Below, piece after piece: positions 12,744-24,006 of a DNA stretch of 64,000 nucleotides; positions within the stretch are counted from its first letter, which is position 1, and each line of letters begins with the position of its first letter. The notes under the pieces are model-generated. The model was not told where the DNA came from. It did not search any database and saw only the letters and a list, made by a program, of their open reading frames with translations. The DNA lies in the NCBI GenBank assembly GCA_037892935.1, contig JAYXKI010000006.1, positions 2,108,001-2,172,000 of the forward strand, written 5' to 3'. The position numbers and the translations under genes are program-made. The DNA is from Phlebopus portentosus. Its lineage: Eukaryota > Basidiomycota > Agaricomycetes > Boletales > Boletinellaceae.

Positions 12744-13434
12744 TTAGATCTCGTCGATGTCGAGCTCTGAGTCCTCGCCATCTGCGCCGAACTCGAAGCC
12801 GCACTCCTCGTCTCCTCCTTCATCTCCACCAGCAGTCTCGTTGATCTTCGCATTTTCGGGTAGCTCCCCGTACGCTTTCACTAGAATGATATGAAATCAG
12901 TTTCATGTATGCGGCGACGTAGGTTGATGAAAGTAGAATGACATACAACTACGGGCCTCATCTGGGGTATACTTCACAATAACATCGGCTTTGTTGTCTT
13001 GGAATTCTCGGAGTGACAATAGGATGATGTCGCCCTGGTTGATCCAGACCTAGCAAAGCAGAAGTGGCGTCAACGTCCATCTACTGGCATATGTCGAAGA
13101 GGGGGCCCACCTTCTTCCTCATCTTTCCTCGAATATGCGCTAAGCGCTTCTCGCCATCGAAGCACTGTGCCTCAAGACGGCCGTTTCCTAACATCTTGAT
13201 GACCTGCGCATACTCCTGTCCATCCTCCTTGAAGACGAGTTCACGCTTATCGTCGTCGTTCTCGTTCTTTCCTCTCCTGCGATTCTTACCGCCCTATACG
13301 TCATCACACAAGGATGAATAACGATGAGTCAGAACGTAAGCTGAATATCACCGCACCTTTCCTTTATTCTAGACGTATCGATCAGCAAAAACTTTCATCA
13401 TACCCTCAGCAACCGATGAACGCACCTTCGGCAT
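12744..13434 (-). CDS. Translation initiation factor eIF1A
   Basis: eIF1A binds the 40S ribosomal A site and promotes scanning and start-codon selection. The gene starts at 13434 with a tiny first exon, MPK, spliced to NKG and then [20 protein letters not shown], the basic N-terminal tail. The OB-fold follows: [40 protein letters not shown] and [20 protein letters not shown]. The acidic C-terminal tail ends [12 protein letters not shown], the conserved eIF5B-binding end. The total of about 145 residues is the usual length. Introns include one directly after MPK and one after the KMRKK segment. It is transcribed divergently from the metallophosphatase gene. Confidence 0.96.
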
Positions 13435-13826
13435 GATTTAAGTGACTAGGTGATACCCTCAGCGGCTGATCCAGATAGCTGACGGTCAAGCGACAAGGCT
13501 GAGGATGCAAGGTTTATATACTGAAGCGGGAGAAGGATGAGAGAAAGCTGTGATGATGCAGATGCAAGCAAGGTGAGTAAGACCCTAACGCCTAACGAGT
13601 CACGTGGTCTGATTTGGAGCGAAAAAGTTATTCGGCAATCACCGAACCGAAGGCGGCTTCTGAGTTTCCATTGTGACGTTCATGTCATAGAAGCAGCCAT
13701 TGCCATTCGTGCTTAACCTGGTCCCTCGCTCACTCGTTGCCCTTTGCCTCTGACCACCATCATCCATGTTCACAGTCTCGGGCGTATTTCGCTAGAAATT
13801 ATAGCAATTTAAAAGGATTAATCAGC
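13435..13826. promoter_or_regulatory. Shared divergent promoter of eIF1A and the metallophosphatase
   Basis: The two start codons face away from each other across 392 bases, so both promoters must lie here. A CACGTG-type core (AGTCACGTGG) sits near 13600. I see no clear TATA box for either gene. Confidence 0.55.
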
Positions 13827-15538
13827 ATGACACGGACGCGTTCTCCAATTCAGATCCTTGCTTTCTTTGTTCTTGCTACTTTCCTTACCTTCATCCTTTT
13901 TCTTGGTGTCGCGCAAGAAGTCGAAAATTATGCAGGGCATTTGAAAGGAAATGTTGCAGCTCCAGGCCAGGACTCATCGTCAAAGGGTGCGTCCGTAACA
14001 TCTTACAGATTGTGCATGTATTGGTATTGACTGCGGAGTTTAGAGAAGCCGGACTTTAATCGGTATATCTGGAGAAGGACACTGAGCGATGATGAGCTGG
14101 ACTTTGGTATATTATCTGTGTTGCTAATTTTGATAGGATACTGACGCTAGGCTTTCAGATAAGCAAGACCGACGGATAATCTTTATTGGGGACATTCACG
14201 GCATGAAAGAGTCCTTCGAGTAAGGCGCCCCTATCCTCTTCTTTTGATTGCATCTCACCCTCTTATAGTAAACTTCTCAAGAAGGCTAACTATAATCCAA
14301 ATACGGATCACCTCATCCATGTTGGTGACATCGTTGCCAAAGGTCCTCTCGATGGCTCTCTAGACGTTCTAACATTCATGACAAAGCATAATATAACTGG
14401 TATCCGTGGTAATCACGACCAAATGGTAATTGGGTGGAGAGCTTGGATTGAGAATGTACTCTCACAATCCAGCGGTCGCTACTGGTTGGAGAAGCTCGAG
14501 AAGAAGAATAAGAAGGAGCGGGAGGCGTATCTGAAGGACTTGAAGAAAGCTTTGAAGAAGGGCAAGGAAGAAGAGTGGAAGAGGATACCCGACGACTGGG
14601 AATTCATGGGCGATCATTACACCGTTGCACGAAGTATGAACGATGAGCAGGCCTATTATCTTCGTAACCTCCCTCTCGTCATGCACATCCCACGATTACA
14701 TGCTTTCGTTGTCCATGCCGGCCTTTTACCCCTTGATCCTCGCCGAAGCGCAACCTCGACTAGACAGCCACTTGCGCGTGTTCCAGAAGACGAGGATAAG
14801 GGAAAGGGAAAGAAGAAGGATGTGGTAGAGCGACTGAGGGTGGTACAGGAAGAAGGTATCTTAAGCGACGTCCCGCAGAACAAGGACCCTTGGAATGTCA
14901 TGAACGTCCGCAGCATCCTAAAGGACAACTCGATATCCAGGTAAGTTAGCTCCTGCATTTTCGATCCATCAAAGTTTCCTCAATTAAGTAATATTCTCAG
15001 AGACTCAAAGAAAGGCTCGGCTTGGGCTCCGCTGTGGAATTCCATCGTCAGCCGATGCGGAGGCTTCAATCTTGATCTCGATTATGCTGGGGAAGACGAC
15101 CTTGAGTCTTTCATGGATGAAGGCTATAGTGGAACTATCAAGAGCTCGCTTGAGATGATAAAGAAGAAATCGCTTCCTTGTTATCCGTCCACGGTCGTTT
15201 ATGGACATGCAGCCTCGCGAGGGTTGGACATCAGGAGGTGGACGAAAGGACTGGATACCGGTTGTGTATGTTGTCCCATTGTCTTCTCACTGATGTTACC
15301 ATGCTCACGCTCTTGGAATCAGGTATATGGCCGTCGACTTACTACGCTAGTACTTTCCCACCCTTCATCGAGTTTGACAGATCCCTCCGATAATGATGAT
15401 GATACCGAGTCTGGTAATGAGGACGACGATGACGATGACGAGCATTCTTTATCACGCAAGGAGAAAATGCGCTTTGGCGACCCCGACTGGACCTCTATCT
15501 CTACGCGCATCGTTAGCGTTTCTTGTCCCGATTTATGA
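13827..15538 (+). CDS. Ppn2-like calcineurin-type metallophosphatase
   Basis: This is a PPP-superfamily metallophosphatase resembling the vacuolar zinc-dependent endopolyphosphatase Ppn2. It starts MTRTRSPIQILAFFVLATFL, a signal anchor that fits a type II membrane protein facing the vacuole lumen. The catalytic motifs come in order: IIFIGDIHGMKESFE, HVGDIVAKGPLDG, GIRGNHDQM, FVVHAGLLPLDP and YGHAASRGLDIRRWTKGLDT, followed by GCVYGRRLTTLVL. The usual GDxVDRG of Ser/Thr phosphatases is here GDIVAKG, as in the Ppn2/bacterial ApaH-like group. A lysine-rich helical insert (about residues 150-195 of the frame) and an acidic C-terminal tail (NDDDTESGNEDDDDDDE) are additions. About five introns are present. 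Polyphosphate as substrate is inferred from motif and topology. Confidence 0.82.
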
Positions 15539-16265
15539 TCTGACCTTCTTTTCTGTTGGATGTCCCGATTTTCACAAGGCTGACCGCCGTAGAGTTTGAA
15601 CTGGAGATGGAGAATCGCAGATGTGCACTGATTGTACGTTATTTCTTGACGAACGTTGCGTCAGGGAAGCGATCCACACGTAGAAATTACATTGTACTGT
15701 TTACATATCTTGTGTATACCTTACTTACAATACTAATCCTGATGTTTAGACATTCTTGATAGAAACAGAGCTTGGATCCCGCCTTGGCGTTGATCGATCA
15801 TTTCGTCATCCATGAAAAGTAGGTTCGCAAACACAGGTTGACCAAGTCGGTTTCTACCTACGCGTCTTTGACGCGAAAATGACCTTATAACAAATCGAAG
15901 AAGCTTCGCCTTACCTGATCCTTGACTATTTTTTCAAATACTATGAGAGGAGGAACTATGAAATCTCAGTTGAACCGCCAACCGAGTTCTGGTAAGTCAA
16001 CAATATTCTGCTATGACCTTCAAATACCGTATTCGTAGTAAGTAGCGCATTGTTGGTTCTTCCTTCTTCTGGTATCCAGCACTAAGTAACCCGTAGCTGC
16101 TTCTGAAATAAAATTTTACCCAAACTAAAATTGATTCGCAATACATAGTACCGTCTTAAATAAAACACGAGGATCGAGGCGGAGTTTGAATCCTGCTTTA
16201 CTGTGTCGATTGCTTAGTCTGCCACGTTGCCCACGTACCATAGGTTAAATTTGGAGCATACGCAA
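15539..16265. other. Intergenic region upstream of the ubiquitin-like tandem array
   Basis: No coding potential with motifs is visible. The last 40 bases before 16266 (the region ending LEHTQ if read in frame) resemble the sequence before copies B and C of the following array, so the duplicated unit starts before the ATG. Confidence 0.45.
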
Positions 16266-16660
16266 ATGATACTGCACATCACTTGCTTCATCAAAGGCAG
16301 CGAAGAGGGTCTTTATGAACTGCAACTAGATACTGGACGTCGGCTTGCTTGGTTTCGATACAAATTATACGACCGTTTTCAAGGATTCTTCAATAGTCAC
16401 GGTGCCTGCGAATCTGACCTCAAGTTTTATGCAGTGGGTTTTGCTTACCGGATTCTATGTTCGCTGTACTCACAAAGTAGACGTAGCCGCCTGCTTTGAA
16501 ACAGGAACCAAAAGAGGCTTTACCCAAAATCGTGGACAACCTTACTCCGACCCTGAAGCGTATTGACGCTGCTACCATGATGAAGGAAGTGTTCAGAGAG
16601 GGTGAGTTGAATAAGGATTTGGTTCATCTTGAAGTCGTAATAAAAGAAGAGGGTGAGTAG
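16266..16660 (+). CDS. Small ubiquitin-like protein, tandem copy A (possible Crinkler-type header)
   Basis: A two-exon gene of about 113 codons can be read without interruption. Exon 1 is 16266-16433 (MILHITCFIKGSEEGLYELQ up to SDLKFYA). A 53-nt intron has GTGGGT and TAG ends. Exon 2 runs 16487-16660 (PPALKQEPKEALPKIVDNLT up to LVHLEVVIKEEGE, then TAG). The order beta strand, hairpin, beta strand, helix (LAWFRYKLYDRF), strand (LKFYAV), helix and final strand (LVHLEVVI) resembles a ubiquitin-like fold. The spacing also recalls the N-terminal header of fungal Crinkler (CRN) proteins. That is my inference; there is no exact motif. Two homologous copies lie downstream. Alternative 3' splicing at the GGTGAG before the stop would extend it. 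Confidence 0.55.
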
Positions 16661-16764
16661 CCCGTCATCCAATTTTTTCAGTTGTTGCGGAAGCTATGTT
16701 GACATGGCTCCACAAGCGATTTGCGCCCACCGACAAGCAATTTGCATCGGATGCCAAAAACTGA

Positions 16765-17751
16765 TTCACCCACGCATTAGGTGGCTGAGGAATAATCCTT
16801 ATTAGCATGCTGAGTTTTTCCTTTGTGCTTTCGTTCCATGAGCATTTACTTGGAGGTGCGTTGGAAACCAACGGCATATGAGACAGTCGTTTTATATAGA
16901 AATTCCATCGATGACAGGAGAAATGGCGAAACATCCATGCGAAATCCAAGTCCCCCAGACGATGCCTTTGCCACTCGTTGCGAAGCATTCGTCATTATAG
17001 ATGCCATAAGGACTCACAGGCCTCGACAAGCTCGGCCCATTCTACCTAAATGATTCTTTTGACAGTATGAAGACATCTCTCAGAGCATGCCTTGACTTAT
17101 ATGTAGAGTGCACTTGCAGACGCTGAGCACCTATTTATCCATTGCTCTTGTATGCTCATGTATTAAAACCTTAAACCGATTAAAAACTTCCTAGCCTGAC
17201 AAAGAAGCCAAAACTGCATGTCGGTGACTTGTTCCATTCTTGAATCTAATGGCTTTCATATCATGGCCAAGCATATGTTCTGGTCGGCCAAGAACGACAA
17301 AGCGTCAGTGAAGTCGCATATGATATCTGCAAAAGGTCCTTGCTGCATAATATTGTCTCCAAAGTTGCAACCGCCTCTCAGTCATTGCTCGAGCTATTTC
17401 AACTTACCTGTTTTCAAGTTAGTAATGAATGGGATCAGAATTGCCAACTGCAGTGGATCCATGTAGTAAGGGTAGGGATCGAACACAACAGGTCTGTTAT
17501 CTCTGGCTGGCTGGCGAAGTGGCGATATGGCTACGAGAAAGGATACGTAGATGAGAGCTGGAAGAGACAAATATGCTTCACCCCATCCAGGGATCGGAGA
17601 AATCTGACAATAAATAAGATTGTCCTGATTGTTTCTGTTTTCTCTAGCCAGCAATATTACATAATACCAATATCGCTGACAAAGATTCAGGCGGCTCGTA
17701 TTCTGCAACAACCGCGACCACCAAGCTTGAGGCATACTGTGATACACCGTT
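16765..17751. other. Spacer between array copies A and B, including part of the duplicated unit
   Basis: Bases 16840-16960 resemble 19096-19230 downstream of copy C, so the repeat unit extends past the gene. The remainder (17200-17740) contains open frames on both strands with no recognisable protein. Confidence 0.4.
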
Positions 17752-18160
17752 ATGATCTTAAACGTCAGATGATTCATCAAGGACATCGAGGAGGGTCTTT
17801 ACGAAGTCCTTCTGGATACTGAAGAAACGCTCGCCGAATTTCTTTCGGGAAAATTTATATGACCGTTACCGAGGGCACTTACGGTAAAGAATCTCTATGA
17901 AAGCGAATTTGATCTGGCGTTCTACGCGGTGAGTCTACTTATCAGTTTCAAACACCAATTTTATGTTGCACTGACACACCTTGAAATCGTAGCCTCCTGC
18001 TCTGAAACGGAAACCAAGCGGAGCTTTACCTGAAATCGTGGCCAACCTGACTCCAATTCTTGAGCGCATTGACAGTGCTACAGTTTTAGAGGAGGTTTTC
18101 AGAAGGAAAGGATTGGACAAGAATCTGGTTCATCTTGTAGCTATAAAAAGAGAACCAGGT
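17752..18160 (+). pseudogene. Ubiquitin-like gene, tandem copy B, disrupted
   Basis: This aligns with copy A from the same ATG: MILNV, then a TGA in frame, then FIKDIEEGLYEVLLDTEETL. A second TGA and a frame change follow near 17860. After an intron ending near 17992 (acceptor before CCTCCTGCTCTG) the second exon is intact: PPALKRKPSGALPEIVANLT to LVHLVAIKREPG. The downstream flank (ATGGCAGAACCTATACTG) also matches copy C. Two stops in exon 1 make it a likely pseudogene. Confidence 0.6.
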
Positions 18161-18565
18161 GGGTCTCCTGCTTTCTGGCCTTTCCTGTCATGGCAGAACC
18201 TATACTGATTTGGTTCTGTTATCAAATTGGAATATGCACACATCGCCTACGGCAGAATAGATCATCGGTGTATGGTAAACTGCCGGGATATGGATATGAC
18301 ATTAATATTTATTTTTGATGCAGAAACTGCGTTGTGGCTAGAGAAATGATAGCCCAAGATGTGGACTGATGAAGACGGATATGCTGCAATATTAATATGC
18401 CGTTAAGAACCGATGGTGGAGCTAAACGTAAATGAGATTGTGCTGCTCATTTCGTTTCTGCTCATTCACAATAGAGTACCGTTTTGCTCTCAATGAAGGT
18501 CAGATTAACCGTCGATCATTCATGTTCTGCCACACACCACAAGCACCAAGTTCGAGCATACGCCG

Positions 18566-18992
18566 ATGATCCTGAACATCACCTGCTTCATCAAAGAGGA
18601 CGAGGATGGTACTTATGAGCTACAGTCAGATACTGAAGATTGACTGTTTGTCCACCTTTCGAAGCAAATTACACGACCGTTTTGAAGGATTCTTCAGGAG
18701 CCGCGGTGCACGCGAAATCGGACGTCGAGTTCTACGTAGTGTGTTTTACTACCGGAATATATGTTTACTTGAGTATTGTAGTTTACTTGAGTATTGTACT
18801 CACAGACCCTGGAAAACGAAGCCGCTTGCCTTGAAACGGAAACCAAAGGAGGCTTTATCCGAATCCGTAGACAATCGGACCTTCATTCTCAAGTGTATTG
18901 ACCGCACTACCGTGCTGAAGGGAGCATTCAGAAGAGCCGAGCTGAACAGAGATTTGGTTCGTCTTATATACTCGAGATGGGAAAGAGGATGA
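18566..18992 (+). pseudogene. Ubiquitin-like gene, tandem copy C, disrupted
   Basis: Copy C begins MILNITCFIKEDEDGTYELQ and hits TGA after SDTED (near 18641). The next conserved part (NYTTVLKDSSGAAVHAKSDV, EFYVV) lies in another frame. The second exon (LALKRKPKEALSESVDNRTF to LNRDLVRLI) aligns with copies A and B. A direct duplication of about 17 bases (TTTACTTGAGTATTGTA) occurs inside the intron near 18763-18797. Confidence 0.6.
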
Positions 18993-19290
18993 GCAGTCTG
19001 TCCTTCAAATTTTGCCTTGTCGAGGAACCTATATTGAAATGGTTCTAAATGACATAAAGGCCATGCGTCAATAGTGCAATGAAATATTCGGGCACGCTTT
19101 CGGTGCATACGAATTTACTTAGGAGACGCGTCGGAAATTGGTGTGTACACGCCAGTTGTCTTTGTATAGAGGACGTCGATTGGCGACGTGGGAAAACAGC
19201 GAAGTGCCTTCGCGAATTCCGAGTTGTCTATAAAAATCGTATATGTGGGATTCCTTGCGTTGAATATATAGGTGCATCTGGAAAATAGGA

Positions 19291-19418
19291 CATCGCTGGA
19301 ACTCGTTATCGCAGATCTAGAGGCCGCTTTCAGCCACGACGATTTGAGCTAATATTACAAAGCAAAGCGTATCCGATACACTTGCCGGCAATCTTTGTGG
19401 TAACTACACTTGCGGATG
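19291..19418. other. End of the array
   Basis: A short spacer between the duplicated downstream flank of copy C and the stop codon of the next gene. Nothing else is seen. Confidence 0.4.
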
Positions 19419-21835
19419 CTAGGTATCAAAGTAACAATTCATAATACTCGGTGAAAGAATAATTTGTGCTCCAGTTCCGCTAGTATGGCCAATGCGTGGC
19501 TCGGATTCTTCGAGCAAGTCAAACAAGTTCGGAACTGCGCCGCCAGAATTATAGTTAGAGAAGAAGTTCGAAACTTCCAGGGTTGAGGTAGCTTCAGAAT
19601 TTCGTTCTGCATCGACAGTAAAGTCCGTCCAGGCACTTTCGAAATCTGTAGTTCGACTCGCTGGCCCGTTACTGAAGGCAGGATAGTATCCTAACCGACG
19701 TATAAAATGATCCGAGCCCGACGAAGCTTCTTCAGGTTTGTCTGCAATGGTATTGCGTCGAAGGAACGCAGGCACGGAAGACATCGAAATAGCTTTCCTA
19801 GGCCTGGCATTGTTCCTGGAAATCGATTTTCCTATGAGAGCGTTCGCAGAGGCAGTTCCATCTTTCTCGACTGCATGCCGAACACTTGAATTGGATACGG
19901 GAGTCAAAATTCGAGCAGGGCTGGAAACTACGACCTGGCGCGACGAGAGTCTCCTTGACTTAGTTCTTGGCAGTTCTGATGGACAAGAGTCTCCTGGTGC
20001 CAAGCGTTCTTGAACTTGCATTTGAGATTGAGACAGAAGGACACTGCGCGCTCTCTCTCTGAGCCCGGCGAGCATTGTACCAAGACGATGCATAGGCTTC
20101 TGGGAAAGCACAATCGGGGGCGAAGAACGAGCAAGATTATGAGAAGAGTCGTTGGGATCAAGAGCACATATGTTCAAGGGACCTGGAGCAATTTTAGAAC
20201 GAGCTTGGAGTGCATCGTTGTTATCCACATTATCAGTAAAGCGAGCCAGGGCATTAGAATTAGGAGATACAATCGACTGCGCTGTTTCGGGAACAAGGAT
20301 TGGTTCAGTATCTTGGCAGTTGCCGATGTTCTTGCTTTGCTGGTCAGGATGTATATTACAGTGGCAATAAGCTTTTGGTTGGGACGACCCTGAAAGTGGT
20401 AGGGATATGGATAGGTCATGATCAACCTTGATGGTAGATTCCTCTAATGCGCGTAATTGGACGTTTTCCTGCAGAATTAGAGCCGAAATTGCGCGACGAC
20501 CGTTGCGAAGCGATTTCCTTGGAGAAGGAGCTTTAGTCAAGAGAGAGAACGGGATGTGATAGGTGCAGCCTACTGGTCGAATCTAGCAGCAAGAGCCTCG
20601 GAATGCTTTTCATACGGAACCAGCTTCAGAGGCGCGATTGTCAAGCGGGGCCGCCTACAGCTTGTAGCTTTTCCAGCAGTATCCGCTAGAAGTGGAGCTG
20701 GCGAGAATTCATTGAGACTGAGGTTGCGAGTTGGACAGTCCCATTGCAAGAAGGGGCGACACGTCTTCGTTTTCGATCTAGTGGGTATAGTATAATCTTC
20801 TCTATTTGCGAAAGATGTATCCAGACGTCGAGGAATACGAGAGTCGATAAGCTTGGCACGTTTATCATGAGTGGAAGAAATAGGAGAAAGTTGGCCACGA
20901 GAAATAAGGCGCAGGGGAGCTGGCGCATCGACAACAGTATCAACGGACGACAATATTGCAGCACGTTGTATGCGCCTAGAGAATGTCGTTTCTACCCGAG
21001 ACGGAGCCTTACGTCGCGAGGCGGGCATACCCTTGATGCTCCTAGACCTTGCTCCCTGCCTCGATTTTGGATGAAGCCGAGCAGGGCTTGAGAATATTTT
21101 AGGACTACTTTCGACAACGTGTTGATTCTCATCGTCACCATGAGACGCATCGGACGAGAACAGAATCCTTCGCTGTCTTTTGCGACTGTAGGTCTTGCGG
21201 GATCTTCTGGTTTCTTCCGTTACTTGCTGACGGAGAAAGTCCTCGACAGTAATTACATTTGTATTTTCGGATAATGGCGACGTTAATGTCTGCGCAGAGT
21301 CTGAAGACGCTTCGACCTTCTGCTGCTTCTGCTTCCGCCGAGTGATGCCCCGCCCTGGATCATTCTCATTCCTTGTAGATGGTCCTACCTGAAGAGAAGA
21401 TTCAAAGAGACCATCCTCATCATGACCGTAGTACCCAAGGCAAGGGTCAACCGCCGTGCGGCGTCGTCTTTTCTTTATCTACAAAGATTACAAGATGAAC
21501 CGCATTCCATAGTAGAGTTTCGAGCCATCGTGGAGCATCTCTCACCACAATTTCATCTGTGTCTTTGGAGGACATTGCGCCATTGGCGATGCTATGCGGG
21601 CAACCGTGGTGGTCCTGGACAACTGGTGGGCGCTTTTCGATTTTTGAATGCGACGACGACGGCACTTCGCGCTATTTGAGACTCCGAGCACAGCCACTTG
21701 CCGACGCAATTTGGAGAACCGGTCGTCGATAGCTACATTATTGGTAGCCACCATCATTTCAACCGAATCCAGTGTGCTTGCTTGAAGTCTTTGTTGAGCG
21801 GCTGCCATACGTGATATTCGGTCCCCGAATATCAT
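19419..21835 (-). CDS. Uncharacterised disordered basic protein, probably nuclear
   Basis: I do not recognise the family. The likely start at 21835 reads MIFGDRISRMAAAQQRLQAS and TLDSVEMMVATNNVAIDDRF, a helical region. A splice acceptor near 21480 (CTTTGTAG) opens a long exon beginning IKKRRRRTAVDPCLGYYGHD. It continues through further basic clusters (ITRRKQKQQK, RRSRKTYSRKRQRRI, MPASRRKAPSR) to about 20600. A GTATGA donor near 20600 would join it to the last exon, open to 19419, which includes the predicted helix SALILQENVQLRALEE and long Ser/Pro/Asn-rich sequence. The basic clusters suggest nuclear location. The helix with ENVQLRALEE faintly recalls the coiled coil of shugoshin, but the rest does not. 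Alternatively there are two genes, but the 3' block lacks an ATG near its beginning. Confidence 0.5.
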
Positions 21836-22965
21836 AAAATTCTGTTCCGAGAGTCATTCAAGTTCTAATTCGATACATCGTGATGGTTACGGATGCTCTT
21901 CTACTTCCTCACCCGAAGTATTTCCATTTGGCATGATATTTCTTAAAACAACATCACAGGTGATGGCATGTCCGGAGCTTGTCTTAGAAACTATTGCACT
22001 ACACTGATACTTGGTTATTTAGATAATATGTCCACATCATAGTTTAGTAAGGAAGTTTAGTAAAGGCTCCATCCCAGCTTTCGGACTCGGATGATTGGAA
22101 TTTCGTTCGTTCTACAGAAGCCAACCTATTTTTCGCGGAAGTCCCACTCAGAGAAAACGGCCATTGCAACAATGCTTCAGATGGGATGAGAAAAGAAGGC
22201 ACTCATCTGAAGTGCACCGTTGGGCCGTTCTGAGGGTGGTCCCACTGGTCGGCGCCGCAGGATGTCGCCGCGATATGAGCTCATATTACTGTGGTAAGTA
22301 GGGTCGACGGCTCATCTATCTTTTCGGCTCAGGCTGCGAATTGTTGGATCTTCAGTCAATCTTAAAAAAAAACGAGGCGCGAAGGAAGCTCAGATGCCAA
22401 TGCAAACAATTGTTGAAGATGATCATCACAAAAGCGTCTCGAACACTTTGGTCGGGAATGCAATGATAATCAGGAGCGCAAAAAGAACAAGCTCCATGGA
22501 GATCGGAGGAGGATTTTTCCAAACAGAACGCCCGAACCGCGATCATATATTGTATGGCAGATTGGTCGTCGATAGATAGGCACGCGGGATGATCAGGGTA
22601 ATATGCGTCCGTTGTCAAGGACCTTGAAGTCGGCCCGCTGATGGAGGGAACCTTGTATCGAACAAATCAGCACTTTTCTTCTGTATCCCAACTAAGACGT
22701 CGACGCGTCACCCTGGTTTCCGCATCTGTTCTGCTCACGATTCGAAGCATCTCAGGCCTGCTGTGTCCTGGGACACTGCTGTATAGCGTCCCACCCGCAT
22801 ACAGTTCGATCACCAGAGCCCGAATGACAGAGACAGAATAGAGCTATAGGTGCTCTCTCCAACGACCTCTCAGGCTCAGGTCGTACAAACTGTTCAGCCG
22901 TCCATTCGTTTTCCAGCACATTCATTTTCCATCATTCATTGCATTGCAAACCTTCAACACACGGC
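21836..22965. other. Divergent intergenic region
   Basis: About 1.1 kb lies between the preceding minus-strand gene and the SH3 gene on the plus strand. The stretch directly before 22966 is rich in C and T with repeated CATTCATT motifs, as expected for a fungal transcription start region. No gene is supported. Confidence 0.45.
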
Positions 22966-24006
22966 ATGGCTCCGTTTTTAACTACAAAACGCTCATCGGA
23001 CCCAAACGATACGTCTGGCGTCCGAATGGGATCCCTTGACATACCTATCTATGCTCTCGTCGGCATTTGCATAGCGGTCGCAGCCTTACTCGGTCTTGCA
23101 TTATGGATGTCCATCAAGATCATGCGGAAGCGGTCGCAGGCAAGACGAGAGGGGAAACGAGATACACTGTTCTTGACAGTGAAAGGAGTGCTGAAAGAGT
23201 CGTGAGTCTTACCTGATGATGCTGTTAGCTGTCTACAAGGTCATCTCTGATTTTTTTCTTGCAGCTCGTACAAGCCAATGCACAATGAGTTTTCGCGCGC
23301 GAATCTCACAGAATCCGTCGTTATGCCTGATAAGGCTATTATCCGACCAGATGCAACCCGAAATGAGATTATCAGCTATTATTCGGAACAGGGGAAGTTG
23401 CCCCGGCCCTTCGCCCCATTCAGCTTTGCGCTCAGTGCGAGCCATCTATCTTCTTCCTCATCCTCTACAGCAGCCGCGCAAGACAAACGCGTCTCTACGC
23501 AATCATTCTCCGCATCCGCTGCGTGCCTACCTCCACCCTCACCTCATTCGCGTGCGTCGCTACAGCCAAGCTTGCGGGACTCCATTAGGGAATCGTTCTT
23601 TGGTGGCAATGATCATACCCGCTCAGGCAGCGCTTTGTCCGGCGGCTCGCGCCTATCCGTATTTTCAACCGGGTCATCCGGCGCAGGCTCGATGACAGGC
23701 GTACAACAGCGGCAAGTCCGCCAGGTCTTTACCCCGATCTTACCCGATGAGCTCACGCTCACGCTGGGTGAGAGCGTATCGATATTACGCTCGTTTGACG
23801 ATGGGTGGTGTATCGTCGCGAGAACCAAGCCGTACAGCACGAACGGAGATGCGGAATTGGGTGCCGTTCCGGCGTGGTGCTTCGTCAAGCCAATGAAGGG
23901 CCTTCGTTCTGAGCGTCCCGTACGAAGTTCGAGTTTAGGCGTTACGGTGCAAGTGGATAATGACGTCCAACCTCGAAACGATATTATCTCGTGGTCAAAC
24001 TTCTAA
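22966..24006 (+). CDS. Membrane-anchored SH3-domain protein (Fus1-like layout)
   Basis: The ATG at 22966 gives MAPFLTTKRSSDPNDTSGVR, a short extracellular segment. One membrane helix follows (IPIYALVGICIAVAALLGLALWM), then a basic cytosolic anchor (KIMRKRSQARREGKRD). A 62-nt intron (about 23203-23264) joins to the second exon. That exon encodes a Ser-rich linker and an SH3 domain near the C-terminus: VRQVFTPILPDELTLTLGES, VSILRSFDDGWCIVAR, an insert, then GAVPAWCFVKP. The ALYDY position is degenerate but the DDGW and AVPxxxV hallmarks are present. Single-pass proteins with a cytosolic SH3 domain in yeast (Fus1, Sho1-like) act at polarity and cell-fusion sites, so a scaffold role is a reasonable inference. 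The total is about 325 residues. Confidence 0.8.

Noticed and set aside
16150..16220. Possible tRNA T-arm (GTTTGAATCC) near 16190
   Set aside because: No matching acceptor or anticodon stem could be folded around it.
17394..17786. 130-codon minus-strand frame between array copies A and B
   Set aside because: Overlaps the start of copy B, carries no family motif and is probably chance.
19419..20540. Treating the 373-codon minus-strand frame as its own shugoshin gene
   Set aside because: It has no ATG at its start (TTG) and lacks the N-terminal and C-terminal shugoshin motifs; joined instead to the upstream exons, with low certainty.
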